The position numbers and the translations under genes were made by a program. A stretch of 64,000 bases of DNA from Hyphomonadaceae bacterium (GTDB lineage: Bacteria; Pseudomonadota; Alphaproteobacteria; Caulobacterales; Hyphomonadaceae), in NCBI GenBank assembly GCA_022844345.1, contig JALHLU010000008.1, forward strand, positions 1 through 64,000, given 5' to 3'. Each line of letters begins with the position of its first letter. Within the stretch, counting starts at the first letter, position 1. The notes beneath the pieces are model-generated. The model searched no databases, was not told where the DNA came from, and was given only the letters and a program-made list of their open reading frames with translations. This document shows, one piece after another, positions 51,879 to 61,108 of this stretch.

Positions 51879-53582
51879 TCAAGCCGCTTCGGGTTCCGGC
51901 GCGGGCGCCTTGTCGAGCAGGCCGCGGCGTTCGGACTGGTCGCGCACCCAGGTGGCGATCTTATCCTGCTCGATGCCAAGCTGCTGGAGCAGGTCAGTCG
52001 CCAGCTCAAGGCCTTTAGGTTCGGCATGCGCCATGTGAGCGCGGAAGCCTTGCGTTGACAGCTGCATGCGCTCGGCAAGGCTGGTAACCGCAACGAAGCA
52101 GGGCGATCGCGCGGCGCCAGGTCCCCGCGCGAGGAAGGCGCTGGCTGCGCCAAGCCCGCGCGTGCCCAGCACAATCGCCTTGGTGTCGGAGATGCCCACA
52201 CTCTTCATCAGATGATCGTCGCGCGCATCGCCAAAGACGACGTCATAGCCGTTGGAGACGGCGGCGACGAAACGCTCTGGATCGGAGTCGATGCCGAGAT
52301 AGGCGATGTCGTGATCGCGAAGCGCATCGGCGGCGAGACAGCCTTCTTCCGTCATGCCGAAGATCAGCACGGGATGTTCCTCCGCGACCTCTTCTGCATC
52401 GGGTTGAGCGCCCTTCGCGCGTTCAGCGAGCAGCTTGGCGAGGTGCAGGCCCAGCGACGTCCAGATTGGGGCGACGATCAGCGTCACGGCCACCGCGGCC
52501 GTGATGACGCCGGCCCAGTTGCCCGGCATCGCCAGCGCAATGGACACGATGCCAACGACGACCAGTGCGAACTCCGATCCCTGGCTCAGCAGGAAGGCCA
52601 GCTGCGTGGCGCCGGGCACCGACCATCCGTTCAGGCGCGCCGCGGCAAACACCACCGCCGCCTTCACAATCAGGATGACCAGCGCGGTCGCCAGCACGGC
52701 AGGCCAGATCGCAGCCATCGCCGGCAGGTTGACCCCCATCCCCACGCCCATGAAGAAGAGACCCAGCAGCAGGCCTGCAAAGGGTTTGATCTCGTTCTGC
52801 ACCACATGGCGATAAGGCGTGTCCGACACCGCCATGCCGGCGAGAAAGGCGCCGAGTGTCAGCGACAGGTCCGCGCGCGCCGTCGCCGCACTGGCGGCCA
52901 GCACAATGAACAGCGCCACGACCGTGAATGTCTCGCGGTTATTGGTCGCCGCCAGCGACTGGAAGAGCGGGCGTACGACGAAGCGGCCGGCTATGATCGC
53001 GATCACCAGCGCCAGCGCGCCCTTGCCCACGATGATCAGCGCCTCACCCGCCATGGCGTTGGGATCGCCGCCAAAAGAGGCTGCGAAGGTCAGGAGGAAG
53101 ATTGCGACGACGTCCTGGGCAACCAGGACGGCCGTGGCTGACCGGCCTATCGGGCAGGCCGGCTGGTTCCGGTCGGCGAGAATGCGCCCCACCACAGCGG
53201 TCGAGGACAGGGCCAGCGCCACGCCGACAAGGGTTGCAATGGGCCAGGGAAACCCGAAGGCGAGGCCGAGCAGGGCGAAGGCCCCGCCGCACAGAACGAT
53301 CTGCAACGGGGCAAGGCCGATCATGTCGTCGCGCCTTGTGCTCAGCTCCCGAAGCGAGAAGTGCAGCCCGATGTCGAACAGCAGGAACACGACGCCCAGT
53401 TCAGCAAGGAACCGGGCCGTCTCGCTGTTCTGCACCAAGCCAAAGCCGGATGGGCCGATCACCAGACCCGCAACCAGATAGCCGACGATCGGGCTGAGGC
53501 GTACGGCGCGCGAGGCAAGGGCGGCGGCCAGCCCCGCGCCGAGATAGATGATTGCGGGCTGCAGGGTTTCGGCGGCCGTCAC
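51879..53582 (-). CDS. CPA2 family cation/proton antiporter (KefB/KefC-like)
   Basis: A 567-residue protein. About twelve membrane segments cover residues 5-385, including GPSGFGLVQNSETARFLAELGVVFLLFDIGLHF. A TrkA-N/RCK domain follows (about 405-510: VLIFGMTEEGCLAADALRDHDIAYLGIDSD). The nucleotide motif reads GMTEEG where GxGxxG is usual, so ligand preference may differ. It likely exchanges K+ or Na+ for protons. Start is GTG with AAAGGGGAC upstream. Convergent with bioY, 3 bases between stops. Confidence 0.9.
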   Translation of the reverse strand: MTAAETLQPAIIYLGAGLAAALASRAVRLSPIVGYLVAGLVIGPSGFGLVQNSETARFLAELGVVFLLFDIGLHFSLRELSTRRDDMIGLAPLQIVLCGGAFALLGLAFGFPWPIATLVGVALALSSTAVVGRILADRNQPACPIGRSATAVLVAQDVVAIFLLTFAASFGGDPNAMAGEALIIVGKGALALVIAIIAGRFVVRPLFQSLAATNNRETFTVVALFIVLAASAATARADLSLTLGAFLAGMAVSDTPYRHVVQNEIKPFAGLLLGLFFMGVGMGVNLPAMAAIWPAVLATALVILIVKAAVVFAAARLNGWSVPGATQLAFLLSQGSEFALVVVGIVSIALAMPGNWAGVITAAVAVTLIVAPIWTSLGLHLAKLLAERAKGAQPDAEEVAEEHPVLIFGMTEEGCLAADALRDHDIAYLGIDSDPERFVAAVSNGYDVVFGDARDDHLMKSVGISDTKAIVLGTRGLGAASAFLARGPGAARSPCFVAVTSLAERMQLSTQGFRAHMAHAEPKGLELATDLLQQLGIEQDKIATWVRDQSERRGLLDKAPAPEPEAA

Positions 53583-53614
53583 GTAAGCGTGTCCCCTTTC
53601 CGTCCAAAAACGAA

Positions 53615-53644
53615 GGAAGCCGCCGCGTCGCCGCGACGGCTTCC
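53615..53644 (-). terminator. Terminator of the porin gene
   Basis: GGAAGCCG...CGGCTTCC stem with one mismatch, followed on the minus strand by TTCGTTTTTGG. It lies 44 bases beyond the porin stop codon. Confidence 0.75.
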
Positions 53645-53687
53645 ATGTTTTCCGACGGCAGGGCCGTCAGGCAACCGTTATTTCAGC

Positions 53688-54332
53688 CTAGAACAGCTTG
53701 CCGACCGAAAAGACCATGCTGCTGTCCACTCCCGAGATGTCGGCGTCGTGGTAACGAATACCCAGGTCGACGCCGCCCACTGTCCAGGTGCCGCCAGCGT
53801 TCCAGCCAGCATACTCGCCGTAGCCCTCAAGGTAGGTGCCATAGCCGCCGCTGACAACGAAGCCCGGGGCGACGGTGTAGCCAACGCTGGCGTCGGTGTA
53901 GAACGTGTCGTTGTCCGGATCCCAGTTCAGCGAACCCGCCAGCGTGATCGCGTCGAACGACTTCGAGAACTTCGCGAACACCTCAAAGAAGTCGATGTCC
54001 GTGGTCGAGTCCGGATAGCCGTAATAGATCACGCCGACATCTGTCGCGATGCCGCTGAGGTCGAAGCGGTAGCCCGCCGTCAGATCGACTTCGAGGTTGG
54101 TGTCCGTGGGGTTGTTGAAGTCGACGCCCGACGCCCAGACGTTGGCATAAAGACCCTGGGAGCTGACCTCGAGGCCGCCCTGGATGGTGGCGTCGTTGTT
54201 CGACTGCGTGACGTTGCGCCACTGATAGTCACTAACCAGTGTGACGCTGCCAGTGACTGCGACTTCCTGGGCGAAGGCCGGGGCCGAGGAGGCCGCGGCG
54301 ACCATCGCGCCGAATACCAAGAGCTTGCGCAT
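53688..54332 (-). CDS. TorF family putative porin
   Basis: A 214-residue outer-membrane barrel. The signal peptide ends SSAPAFAQ; strands such as LVSDYQWRNVTQSNNDATIQGGLEV and FDLSGIATDVGVIYYGYPDS match the TIGR02001 family, and the C-terminus ends in phenylalanine (FSVGKLF). The family is often found in gammaproteobacteria and alphaproteobacteria; permeation specificity is unknown. A start at 54332 puts the signal peptide first. Confidence 0.88.
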   Translation of the reverse strand: MRKLLVFGAMVAAASSAPAFAQEVAVTGSVTLVSDYQWRNVTQSNNDATIQGGLEVSSQGLYANVWASGVDFNNPTDTNLEVDLTAGYRFDLSGIATDVGVIYYGYPDSTTDIDFFEVFAKFSKSFDAITLAGSLNWDPDNDTFYTDASVGYTVAPGFVVSGGYGTYLEGYGEYAGWNAGGTWTVGGVDLGIRYHDADISGVDSSMVFSVGKLF

Positions 54333-54774
54333 TTTCTTACCCTTTTTCCCCGCTGTTGAACCGACCCGCAGACGCGGCATTGCAAGTACAGGCGCGCTGG
54401 GGAACGCATCTGCCTCATGTCACGAACTTGGCGATCTATGCTGCAACACCAGAAGCGGTTTCCCGTCTCCGTTGTGCGCCGCAGCGCATCCGCACAATTT
54501 CATGACACTTCTTGCCGCAAGGGCGCCTGATAATTAGGCAATCCGGGCCGAAATGCCGCTGGTGGCAGAGCTGGAATCACCTGTCGCGCGCCCCATGATC
54601 GGGCCAGCGCCCAAGCCGGGCGGCGCGCGTTAAGTTTACGTAGCAAAAGGGAATTTCTTCGGCCGTGGGGTCTGACGCCGGATCATTTTTCCGCCGGTCG
54701 CGCGGCCCGGCTTGCGGAATTCCTGCTGCAGCGCGATTAAGCAGAATGAATCCTCCCAAGCCCCTCCCGAACCC
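54333..54774. other. Intergenic region between porin and queF
   Basis: A 442-base divergent region. It should carry the promoters of the porin and queF. I see no gene and no named RNA; preQ1 riboswitch motifs were looked for and not found. The ORFs crossing it lack support. Confidence 0.4.
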
Positions 54775-55224
54775 ATGACAGGCCTGACACAGCTGGGCGC
54801 CAGCGCCGCGATTCCCGCCTCGCCCGACCAGGCGGTTCTGGAACGCGTGCCCAATCCGCATCCGGGAACGCTCTATCTGGCTCGCTTCACAGCACCAGAA
54901 TTCACCTCACTCTGCCCGGTCACCGGCCAGCCTGACTTTGCTCACCTCGTCATCGACTACGCCCCGGCGGAGTGGATCGTGGAAAGCAAGAGTCTCAAGC
55001 TCTACCTCACCTCCTTCCGCAACCATGGCGCCTTCCACGAGGACTGCACGGTCGCGATCGGGAAGCGGCTGGTCGATATGCTCGCGCCAACCTGGCTGCG
55101 CATCGCCGGCTATTGGTATCCGCGCGGCGGCATCCCCATCGATGTCTTCTGGCAGACCGGCCTTGCGCCCGAGGGCCTCTGGGTTCCCGACACAGGCGTA
55201 GCGCCCTACCGGGGCCGGGGCTGA
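54775..55224 (+). CDS. queF: NADPH-dependent 7-cyano-7-deazaguanine reductase
   Basis: A 149-residue unimodular QueF that reduces preQ0 to preQ1 in queuosine synthesis. The catalytic cysteine is C47 in [11 protein letters not shown] with D54; the QueF motif is ESKSLKLYL (70-78), followed by [11 protein letters not shown]. Length fits the Bacillus-type enzyme. The MOSC gene follows after 10 bases and may be co-transcribed. Confidence 0.96.
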   Translation: MTGLTQLGASAAIPASPDQAVLERVPNPHPGTLYLARFTAPEFTSLCPVTGQPDFAHLVIDYAPAEWIVESKSLKLYLTSFRNHGAFHEDCTVAIGKRLVDMLAPTWLRIAGYWYPRGGIPIDVFWQTGLAPEGLWVPDTGVAPYRGRG

Positions 55225-55234
55225 GGCGTAGGGC

Positions 55235-55996
55235 ATGCGCGGAACCGTCGACAGCATCTATCGGCACCCTGTGAAAGGCCTGACGCCCGAGCCGATGGTG
55301 ACGGCCCGGCTCGATGCTGGCGCGTACTTTCCGGGCGACCGCGCCTTCGCCATCGAGGTGGGGCCATCCGGCTTTGATCCCGCAAACCCCAGGCACATCT
55401 CGAAGCAGCGCTTCACCGTGCTGGCCCGCTTCCCCGCACTCGCCCGGGTGAAGACGCGGCTCGATGACGCCACCGGCATTTTCCACGTTGGCGACGCGCA
55501 TGGCTTCGGCGTCGAGACGCGGCTGGATACAGACGAAGGGCGCGCGTCGCTGGAGAGGTTCCTGCAGGCCTTCCTCGGCGAGGATGCACCCGGCACGCTG
55601 CGCGTGTTGGAAAGCCCGCCCGGCTATCGCTTCATGGATCACCCGCAGGGCTATATCTCGGTGATGAACCTCGCCAGCGTCCGCGCTGTCGCGCATGCCA
55701 TTGGCCGGGACGTTGATCCGCTCCGCTTCCGCGCCAACGTCTATGTAGATGGGCTAAGGCCGTGGGCCGAGGATGAATGGGTGGCTGGCTCGCCCGTGAA
55801 GCTCGGCGGCGCGGAACTCTCGGTGTTCAAGCCAATCGTCCGCTGTGTGGCCACGCATGTGAATCTCGAGACCGGTGAACGCGATATCGATATGGTGGAT
55901 ATGCTGCGCCAGAATTTCGGCCGCGACACGCTGGGCACGTATCTGTCGGTCACGGCCGGCGGCGACATCAGGATCGGCGACACGCTGGAGGGTTGA
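55235..55996 (+). CDS. MOSC domain protein (YcbX-like)
   Basis: A 253-residue protein. A MOSC_N beta barrel (VDSIYRHPVKGLTPEPMVTARLDAGAYFPGDRAFAI) precedes the MOSC domain with RFRANVYVDGLRPWAEDEWVAG and CVATHVNLETGERDIDMV; the cysteine is the molybdenum-sulfur position of the family. Members act on molybdopterin or N-hydroxylated compounds. Ten bases after queF, convergent with slyX. Confidence 0.88.
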   Translation: MRGTVDSIYRHPVKGLTPEPMVTARLDAGAYFPGDRAFAIEVGPSGFDPANPRHISKQRFTVLARFPALARVKTRLDDATGIFHVGDAHGFGVETRLDTDEGRASLERFLQAFLGEDAPGTLRVLESPPGYRFMDHPQGYISVMNLASVRAVAHAIGRDVDPLRFRANVYVDGLRPWAEDEWVAGSPVKLGGAELSVFKPIVRCVATHVNLETGERDIDMVDMLRQNFGRDTLGTYLSVTAGGDIRIGDTLEG

Positions 55997-55999
55997 GCC

Positions 56000-56209
56000 C
56001 TACCAGTGCGGTGGCGGCGGTTCATCGCCGCCTTCCGGCCCGATAGCCGCCTCGGTGCTTGAGACGCGGTCGGACAGGCGCTCGATCTCCCGCTTCAGCC
56101 GGTCGATATCCTTCCACTGCGCCGTGATCGTCTCGTTCAGTTCCTCGATCATGCGGTCCTGATGCGCGATGCGGGATTCGAGAGCGTCGAGGCGTGCGGT
56201 ATCGGTCAT
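56000..56209 (-). CDS. slyX: SlyX family coiled-coil protein
   Basis: A 69-residue coiled-coil protein (LDALESRIAHQDRMIEELNETITAQWKDIDRLKREIERLSDRV) ending in PPPPHW, the SlyX family signature. Function unknown. It is divergent from prmC and convergent with the MOSC gene. Confidence 0.92.
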   Translation of the reverse strand: MTDTARLDALESRIAHQDRMIEELNETITAQWKDIDRLKREIERLSDRVSSTEAAIGPEGGDEPPPPHW

Positions 56210-56253
56210 ATCGCCCTTATGCCCGCTTTGCCGGCCGTGCTAAAGCCCGCGCC

Positions 56254-57108
56254 ATGAACCTTCACTGCACATGGCGCGACATCATGCGCGAGGCGTCGCT
56301 GCGGCTCGCCGCCGCGGGGATTGAGGGCGCGGCGCGCGATGTGCGGCTGCTGCTGGCGCATGCCCTTGGCGTCGAGCCTGTCGAGATGATCATGCGCGAG
56401 ACCGACGCCGTTGATGCCGCCGGGCTTGCGGCCTTCGAGGCGCTTATCAAGCGGCGGGAGTCCGGCGAGCCTGTTTCCCGCATCCGGGGCTGGCGCGAAT
56501 TCCATGGCCTTCGCTTCGCCATCACGCCCGATGTGCTGGACCCGCGCCCCGAGACTGAACTGCTGGTCGATGAGGGCATCAAACGCTTGCCCGAAGGCGG
56601 CCGCATCATCGACCTGGGCGCCGGATCGGGCTGCATTCTTCTCTCCGTATTGGCCGAGCGTGGTGACGCCAGCGGCGTGGGCGTCGACCTCTCACCACAA
56701 GCGGTCGAGGTCGCGCGCGCCAATTCCGATGCGCTGGGACTCGTGGCGCGCGCCCAGATCATCGTGCGCAGCTTCGGGGGCGAGCAGGGCGAATGGTTCG
56801 ACCTTGCCCTCTCCAACCCCCCCTACATCACGCGCACCGAAGTGGAGACGCTGGCGCCCGACGTGCGCAACCACGACCCGGCCATGGCCCTCAGCCCTGG
56901 TGATGATGCGCTGGCCGCCTATCGGGTGATCCTCGCTGCCATGCCCACGTGGCTCAAGCCCGGCGGATGGATCGGCTTCGAGGTCGGCGCCGGGCAGGCA
57001 GGCGATGTGCGCCGTCTGATGTCAGAGGCTGGCCTCGACGGGATCGAAGTCTTCGATGATCTCGCGGGTATCCCGCGCGCGGTGTTCGGTCGCAGGCGGG
57101 GCAACTGA
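56254..57108 (+). CDS. prmC: Peptide chain release factor glutamine methyltransferase
   Basis: A 284-residue SAM-dependent enzyme that methylates the GGQ glutamine of release factors. An N-terminal helical domain (to about 80) precedes the Rossmann fold with IIDLGAGSGCILLSVLAERG; the active-site motif NPPY lies in LALSNPPYITRTEVETL. Start at 56254 chosen over an earlier frame. It fits PrmC length. Confidence 0.93.
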   Translation: MNLHCTWRDIMREASLRLAAAGIEGAARDVRLLLAHALGVEPVEMIMRETDAVDAAGLAAFEALIKRRESGEPVSRIRGWREFHGLRFAITPDVLDPRPETELLVDEGIKRLPEGGRIIDLGAGSGCILLSVLAERGDASGVGVDLSPQAVEVARANSDALGLVARAQIIVRSFGGEQGEWFDLALSNPPYITRTEVETLAPDVRNHDPAMALSPGDDALAAYRVILAAMPTWLKPGGWIGFEVGAGQAGDVRRLMSEAGLDGIEVFDDLAGIPRAVFGRRRGN

Positions 57109-57311
57109 CCGAAACGGGAAAGACCACAGGATTTCCTCATGAATTCACTTGGCGCGGCGCCGCAAACCGGCTAGCTTCGAAATCGACGGGCTGCAGGCGA
57201 TTCCTGGCTTAAGTGCCGGTAACCAAGCCAAGCGTCCGGTTGGGTCTGTGAGTGACAGACCGAAACTCCGTCCAATTGGGGCGATACACTCTGAAGATCA
57301 GGGATGGTTTC

Positions 57312-57995
57312 ATGAAGCGTCAGCGGGGGCGCGGGCGCAAGCCCGGCGGCGGCGGCGGCGGTGGTGGTGGCAACCATAACCACAACCACGGCAACCGATC
57401 GCTCGAGAGCAATGGTCCGGATGTGAAGATCCGGGGCACAGCCGCGCAGATCTACGAGAAGTACGCACAGTTCGCCCGCGACGCTCAGTCGGGCGGCGAC
57501 CGTGTGAAGTACGAAAATTACCTCCAGCACGCCGAACACTATTTTCGGGTGATGGCCGCGACGATGCCGCGCGAGCGCCTCCTGCAGCAGCAGAATGGCG
57601 AAGGCGGGTTCACATCAGGCCAGTCGATGCATGAGGGCTCAGGCGGCCAGTCTGGCGATCAGGGCGGCGCGCCGCAGGGCGATCACCACGAACAACCGGT
57701 CAAGGCTTCGGATGACGGCGCTGACGAAGGCGACGACGAGTCCGATGGCGATGAAGGTGAAGGCAGCAGCGGTGGCGGCAGCGAAGAGGCCGAAGCTGGC
57801 GCACGCGAGGAAGATCGTGGCGAAGGCGAACAGGGCGACCGGCAGGGCCGGAACCGTCGTGGCCGCCGCCGCCGCCGTCCGCAAGATGGTCCGGCAGGCG
57901 AACGCCAGGCCGAACGTCCCGCCGGTGGCGATCCCGAAGCGCGCTCGGCGCTCGACAGCCTTGCGCGCAAGCAGGGCGCCCTGACGGGCGGTTGA
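57312..57995 (+). CDS. DUF4167 domain protein
   Basis: A 227-residue protein. The DUF4167 part lies at about 32-85: ESNGPDVKIRGTAAQIYEKYAQFARDAQSGGDRVKYENYLQHAEHYFRV. The N-terminus is a basic Gly-rich tract (KRQRGRGRKPGG), and the C-terminal half is acidic, then Arg-rich (NRRGRRRRRPQD), like an RNA-binding tail. Found almost only in alphaproteobacteria; function unknown. A strong terminator follows. Confidence 0.9.
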   Translation: MKRQRGRGRKPGGGGGGGGGNHNHNHGNRSLESNGPDVKIRGTAAQIYEKYAQFARDAQSGGDRVKYENYLQHAEHYFRVMAATMPRERLLQQQNGEGGFTSGQSMHEGSGGQSGDQGGAPQGDHHEQPVKASDDGADEGDDESDGDEGEGSSGGGSEEAEAGAREEDRGEGEQGDRQGRNRRGRRRRRPQDGPAGERQAERPAGGDPEARSALDSLARKQGALTGG

Positions 57996-58031
57996 TCTGC
58001 CAGGTTGCCGGGAGCTGAAATGAAAATGATG

Positions 58032-58066
58032 CGGGCCGGACAGCAATGTCCGGCCCGTTTCCTTTT
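58032..58066 (+). terminator. Terminator of the DUF4167 gene
   Basis: An 11-bp perfect CGGGCCGGACA/TGTCCGGCCCG stem with a 4-base loop followed by TTTCCTTTTC. Confidence 0.9.
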
Positions 58067-58079
58067 CGGGTGTCGCCGT

Positions 58080-58352
58080 TCATGCATCCGGCGTGTTGTT
58101 GGCGCGCAGGCGGTCGATCTCCTCGCGCAGCTGCTCGATATGCAACTCGCGCTCGACGCTCTGTTCGACCGAAAGATAGCGCCTGAATTTCAGCAGGACC
58201 CAGCAAGTGTAGGACGCCGCCGCGCCAAGCATCAGCAGGAAGATGGCGAGCCCCATGTCGCCATTCGCAAACCCCGTCTGCGCCGCGAGCAGGAAAAGCA
58301 GCGCGAAAAGGCCGTTACCGCCGATGCAGGCGATCTGAGCGTGAAGCGGCAT
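58080..58352 (-). CDS. Small two-helix membrane protein
   Basis: A 90-residue protein with two membrane segments (CIGGNGLFALLFLLAAQTGF and AIFLLMLGAAASYTCWVLL) and a C-terminal coiled coil (RYLSVEQSVERELHIEQLREEIDRLRA). AGGGAGGGC precedes the ATG. No family recognised. Confidence 0.7.
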   Translation of the reverse strand: MPLHAQIACIGGNGLFALLFLLAAQTGFANGDMGLAIFLLMLGAAASYTCWVLLKFRRYLSVEQSVERELHIEQLREEIDRLRANNTPDA

Positions 58353-58411
58353 GGAGCCCTCCCTTTATTGGGAGAGGCTAGGTTCATGATGCCGCCGACG
58401 CCAGACTTGGC

Positions 58412-58777
58412 TCAACCCATCGTGAAGATGCAGAGCTTGTTGCCGTCGAGATCGCGGAAATAGGCGCCGTAGATGCCGCCGCTGCGCTCGCCTGGCGCGC
58501 CTTCGTCAACGCCGCCTAGCGAGAGCGCCCTGGCGTGAACCTCGTCAACCTTCTCTTTCGAGGCGCAGCGCAACGCGATCATGTTGCCGTTGCCACAGTG
58601 CTGGTCATCGCCGTTGAAGGGCTTCGTGACGCCGAACAGCGGCCCCTGGGCAAAGCCATAGAGCTGCCCGTTCTTCATTTCCATCACACGCTTGCCGCCC
58701 AGCTCGCCGAGCAGGATGTCGTAGAACCCCAGCGCCTTGCCGAGGTCCTTCGCTCCGATAGTCGTGTAGCCGATCAT
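58412..58777 (-). CDS. VOC family protein, tandem copy 1
   Basis: A 121-residue VOC protein: MIGYTTIGAKDLGKALGFYDILL and GIYGAYFRDLDGNKLCIFT are the ends of the two modules. It is a close paralogue of the next gene upstream (58863-59234), with the same GNGNMIALRCASKEKVDEV pattern. Function unknown. Confidence 0.88.
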   Translation of the reverse strand: MIGYTTIGAKDLGKALGFYDILLGELGGKRVMEMKNGQLYGFAQGPLFGVTKPFNGDDQHCGNGNMIALRCASKEKVDEVHARALSLGGVDEGAPGERSGGIYGAYFRDLDGNKLCIFTMG

Positions 58778-58862
58778 GCAGCGTCCTTCCCTGCGTTTGC
58801 AGGGAAGGAATCATGGCTGCGGCGCCAGGGCAAGATCACCTGCCGGGCCTGCCTGGCTCGAC

Positions 58863-59234
58863 CTACATGCCCGTGGCGTGGAAGGCGCAGAGCTTGTTGC
58901 CGTCGAGGTCGCGGAAATAGCCGGCGTAGAAGGTGTCGCCGCGCGGCCCAGCCGGGCCTTCGTCCGTTGCGCCGAGCTTGATGGCGAGATCGTAGATTTC
59001 GTCGACCTTCTCTTTAGAGGGCATCTGCAGCGCGATCATCGTGCCGTTGCCAAACGTCGCCGGCTCCTTGTTGTAAGGCTGGCCAATGCCCAGCATCGGG
59101 CCCTGTCCGTTGCCGTAGACCACCGACACGCCGAAATCCATCGCGCGCTTGGCCCCCAGCGGCGCCAGCAGATTGTCGTAGAATTCGAGCGCCTTCTCGT
59201 ACTGGTTCGTGCCCAGCATTGCGTAACCGATCAT
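58863..59234 (-). CDS. VOC family protein, tandem copy 2
   Basis: A 123-residue VOC protein (MIGYAMLGTNQYEKALEFYDNLL, GNGTMIALQMPSKEKVDEIYD, YAGYFRDLDGNKLCAFH). GGAGGGACATCCC precedes the start at 59234; the longer frame lacks family sequence upstream. Tandem duplicate of 58412-58777. Confidence 0.88.
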   Translation of the reverse strand: MIGYAMLGTNQYEKALEFYDNLLAPLGAKRAMDFGVSVVYGNGQGPMLGIGQPYNKEPATFGNGTMIALQMPSKEKVDEIYDLAIKLGATDEGPAGPRGDTFYAGYFRDLDGNKLCAFHATGM

Positions 59235-59402
59235 GGGATGTCCCTCCGTTTGTATGCGTGCAGGATCGCTTGGCCTTGTGACGATCACAAGACGCCACGG
59301 CGCTGCTGCTGACAGAACGCTGGGTGCAGCCAGCGAAGTCACGCCGCGTTATTCTCCGCCCTCATCCGAGAAAAGATCAGGCGCTGCCGTGTCTTGTTGT
59401 GC

Positions 59403-61037
59403 TCAGGGCGCGGCAAATGCGCGGGTGACCTTGAGGAACAGGATCGGCGCGCGCAGCGGCGCAGTGCACGATGCGCTGGCCGCGACCACGCCGTTGCGCG
59501 TGAAATCAACCTTGCCGCCCGCAGCGCAGATCTCGCGGATACGATCATACATGGTGCTCGCGTCCTTCAGGACGTCGTGCCCGGCGACGGCGTCGAAAGC
59601 CTTGTCGCCGCTGAGGGGGCCGCAACGGTTGCCCGTGTCGAGCTCCATGTGCGCCGGCTTCGCCGAGAAGCCGCGCTGCCCGGTGCAATGGAGTGCAAGA
59701 ACATGCATCAACGCCGCCGCCCGGTCCTCGTCCATGCTGCGGCCGGCGACTAGTTCCGCGCCATAGCCGCGCGCGGCGTCTGCAAACTGGGTCCAGCGCT
59801 CAACGCCTGACCTGTTGAGCAGCACGTCTCCGGCCTTGGCGGCTTCCTGCGGCACACGGCGAACCGTGCTCGCCACCGAGTATTCGCGCTTGTTGCGCAG
59901 GGCGTCGGCGATCACGTCCTTCCACAGCGACAGCATATCGCGCTGGTTTTTCGATGACGCCCGCAGCCCCGCATCCCACGCCCATTGCAGCACGACGCCA
60001 CACGCATAGGGCGCCTCGCCGCCGCGCAGGTCGGCCGTCATCAGGTTGTCGCCCTCCTTCAGCGCCGACTGGCACTTGGCGAGGTTCTGGTTCACGCCCG
60101 CAAGCAGCGGCGCGGAATTGGGGGCAGGGGCCGGATCAAGCGCCAACAGCGCTGCATAGCTCGCCGCGCCTTCATGCAGCCATGGCCGCTCGCCGTTCTC
60201 GGCGGAATCAACCATGTCGCCATTCCAGAAGTGGAAGGTCTCGTGCGCCAGGAATTCCCGCACAAGCTCGGCGCCGTCCGGCGATGTCTTGCCCCACCCC
60301 TCGCCAAAGAAGCGGACCGACACCATGGCGCCGGCGGTGACGTCGCCGCGCATGCCATCGCCGCGCATTTTTGGAAAATGACCGATGACAATGCCGGGTT
60401 TGGAAGTCAGCTCGACGCCCAACCGGCTGGCGTACAACGCCGCCGAATCGTTCGCCGCCGAAAGGATTTTCTCGCGCAGCCAGGCCGGCGTATCCGGCGC
60501 CGTCACCACATTCGTCCTGCCGCGCTCGACATACGCCTCGGGCCCAATGAACACCCAGCCATCCAGCGCCAGCGCGTCGCCCTTGCCGCGATGGCCCACC
60601 ACTGTCCAGCCTTCGGGCAGGCGGAAATCGACGTCATGGCCAAGCCCGCTGACATCCGCCGGCAAAAGGTGCGGCGCATAGATCAGCCAGCCTTCGCCGA
60701 TGGGCGTGAGCGCGGGATAGATGCGGTCCCGCTGCCGGGTGTCCGGCTTTACAGCGACCTCGAAGCCGGTCAGCGGCGCCGCGAAGGTAATCACCGCTTC
60801 CTGGATGGTCGCGCCAGGCGCCGGCGTCGTCCATGTTTCGCTACGGATATCCCCCGCGCCGTCGCGGAAAGGGAACCGCGTCGCGGGACCAGGCAAGCTG
60901 TAGGCCGCAGTCAGGCCAGTTTCCGCCGGGCTCACCGTGATGCGCACGATCACCTCGGGCGCCGCTCGTGTTGTGTTGCATGAGGCCAGGAGCGGGACAG
61001 CCAGGAGCGCGCAAAGGCCGGCCAGAAGCGTGCGCAT
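59403..61037 (-). CDS. Lipoprotein zinc peptidase (M1/M61-like)
   Basis: A 544-residue lipoprotein (LLASC lipobox). The zinc site is LAHETFHFWNGD, with HETFH as an HExxH motif, and GERPWLHEGAASYAAL supplies the third ligand glutamate, as in gluzincins. N-terminal strands (about 30-150) resemble the beta domain of M61 enzymes. Likely an envelope aminopeptidase; substrate unknown. GGGGAG precedes the ATG. Confidence 0.8.
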   Translation of the reverse strand: MRTLLAGLCALLAVPLLASCNTTRAAPEVIVRITVSPAETGLTAAYSLPGPATRFPFRDGAGDIRSETWTTPAPGATIQEAVITFAAPLTGFEVAVKPDTRQRDRIYPALTPIGEGWLIYAPHLLPADVSGLGHDVDFRLPEGWTVVGHRGKGDALALDGWVFIGPEAYVERGRTNVVTAPDTPAWLREKILSAANDSAALYASRLGVELTSKPGIVIGHFPKMRGDGMRGDVTAGAMVSVRFFGEGWGKTSPDGAELVREFLAHETFHFWNGDMVDSAENGERPWLHEGAASYAALLALDPAPAPNSAPLLAGVNQNLAKCQSALKEGDNLMTADLRGGEAPYACGVVLQWAWDAGLRASSKNQRDMLSLWKDVIADALRNKREYSVASTVRRVPQEAAKAGDVLLNRSGVERWTQFADAARGYGAELVAGRSMDEDRAAALMHVLALHCTGQRGFSAKPAHMELDTGNRCGPLSGDKAFDAVAGHDVLKDASTMYDRIREICAAGGKVDFTRNGVVAASASCTAPLRAPILFLKVTRAFAAP

Positions 61038-61062
61038 GGTCGTAACTCCCCACCAGAAAGCA

Positions 61063-61090
61063 GAAGGCCCGCTTCGGGGAGCGGGCCTTC
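61063..61090 (-). terminator. Terminator of the DHS-like gene
   Basis: GAAGGCCCGCT/AGCGGGCCTTC stem followed on the minus strand by TGCTTTCTGG, 19 bases after the stop codon. Confidence 0.75.
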
Positions 61091-61108
61091 GCCAATATCA
61101 CGAGTTTC

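Noticed and set aside
57361-57380. Gly/Asn/His-rich tract in the DUF4167 gene as a possible separate repeat
   Set aside because: Part of the normal low-complexity N-terminus of this family.
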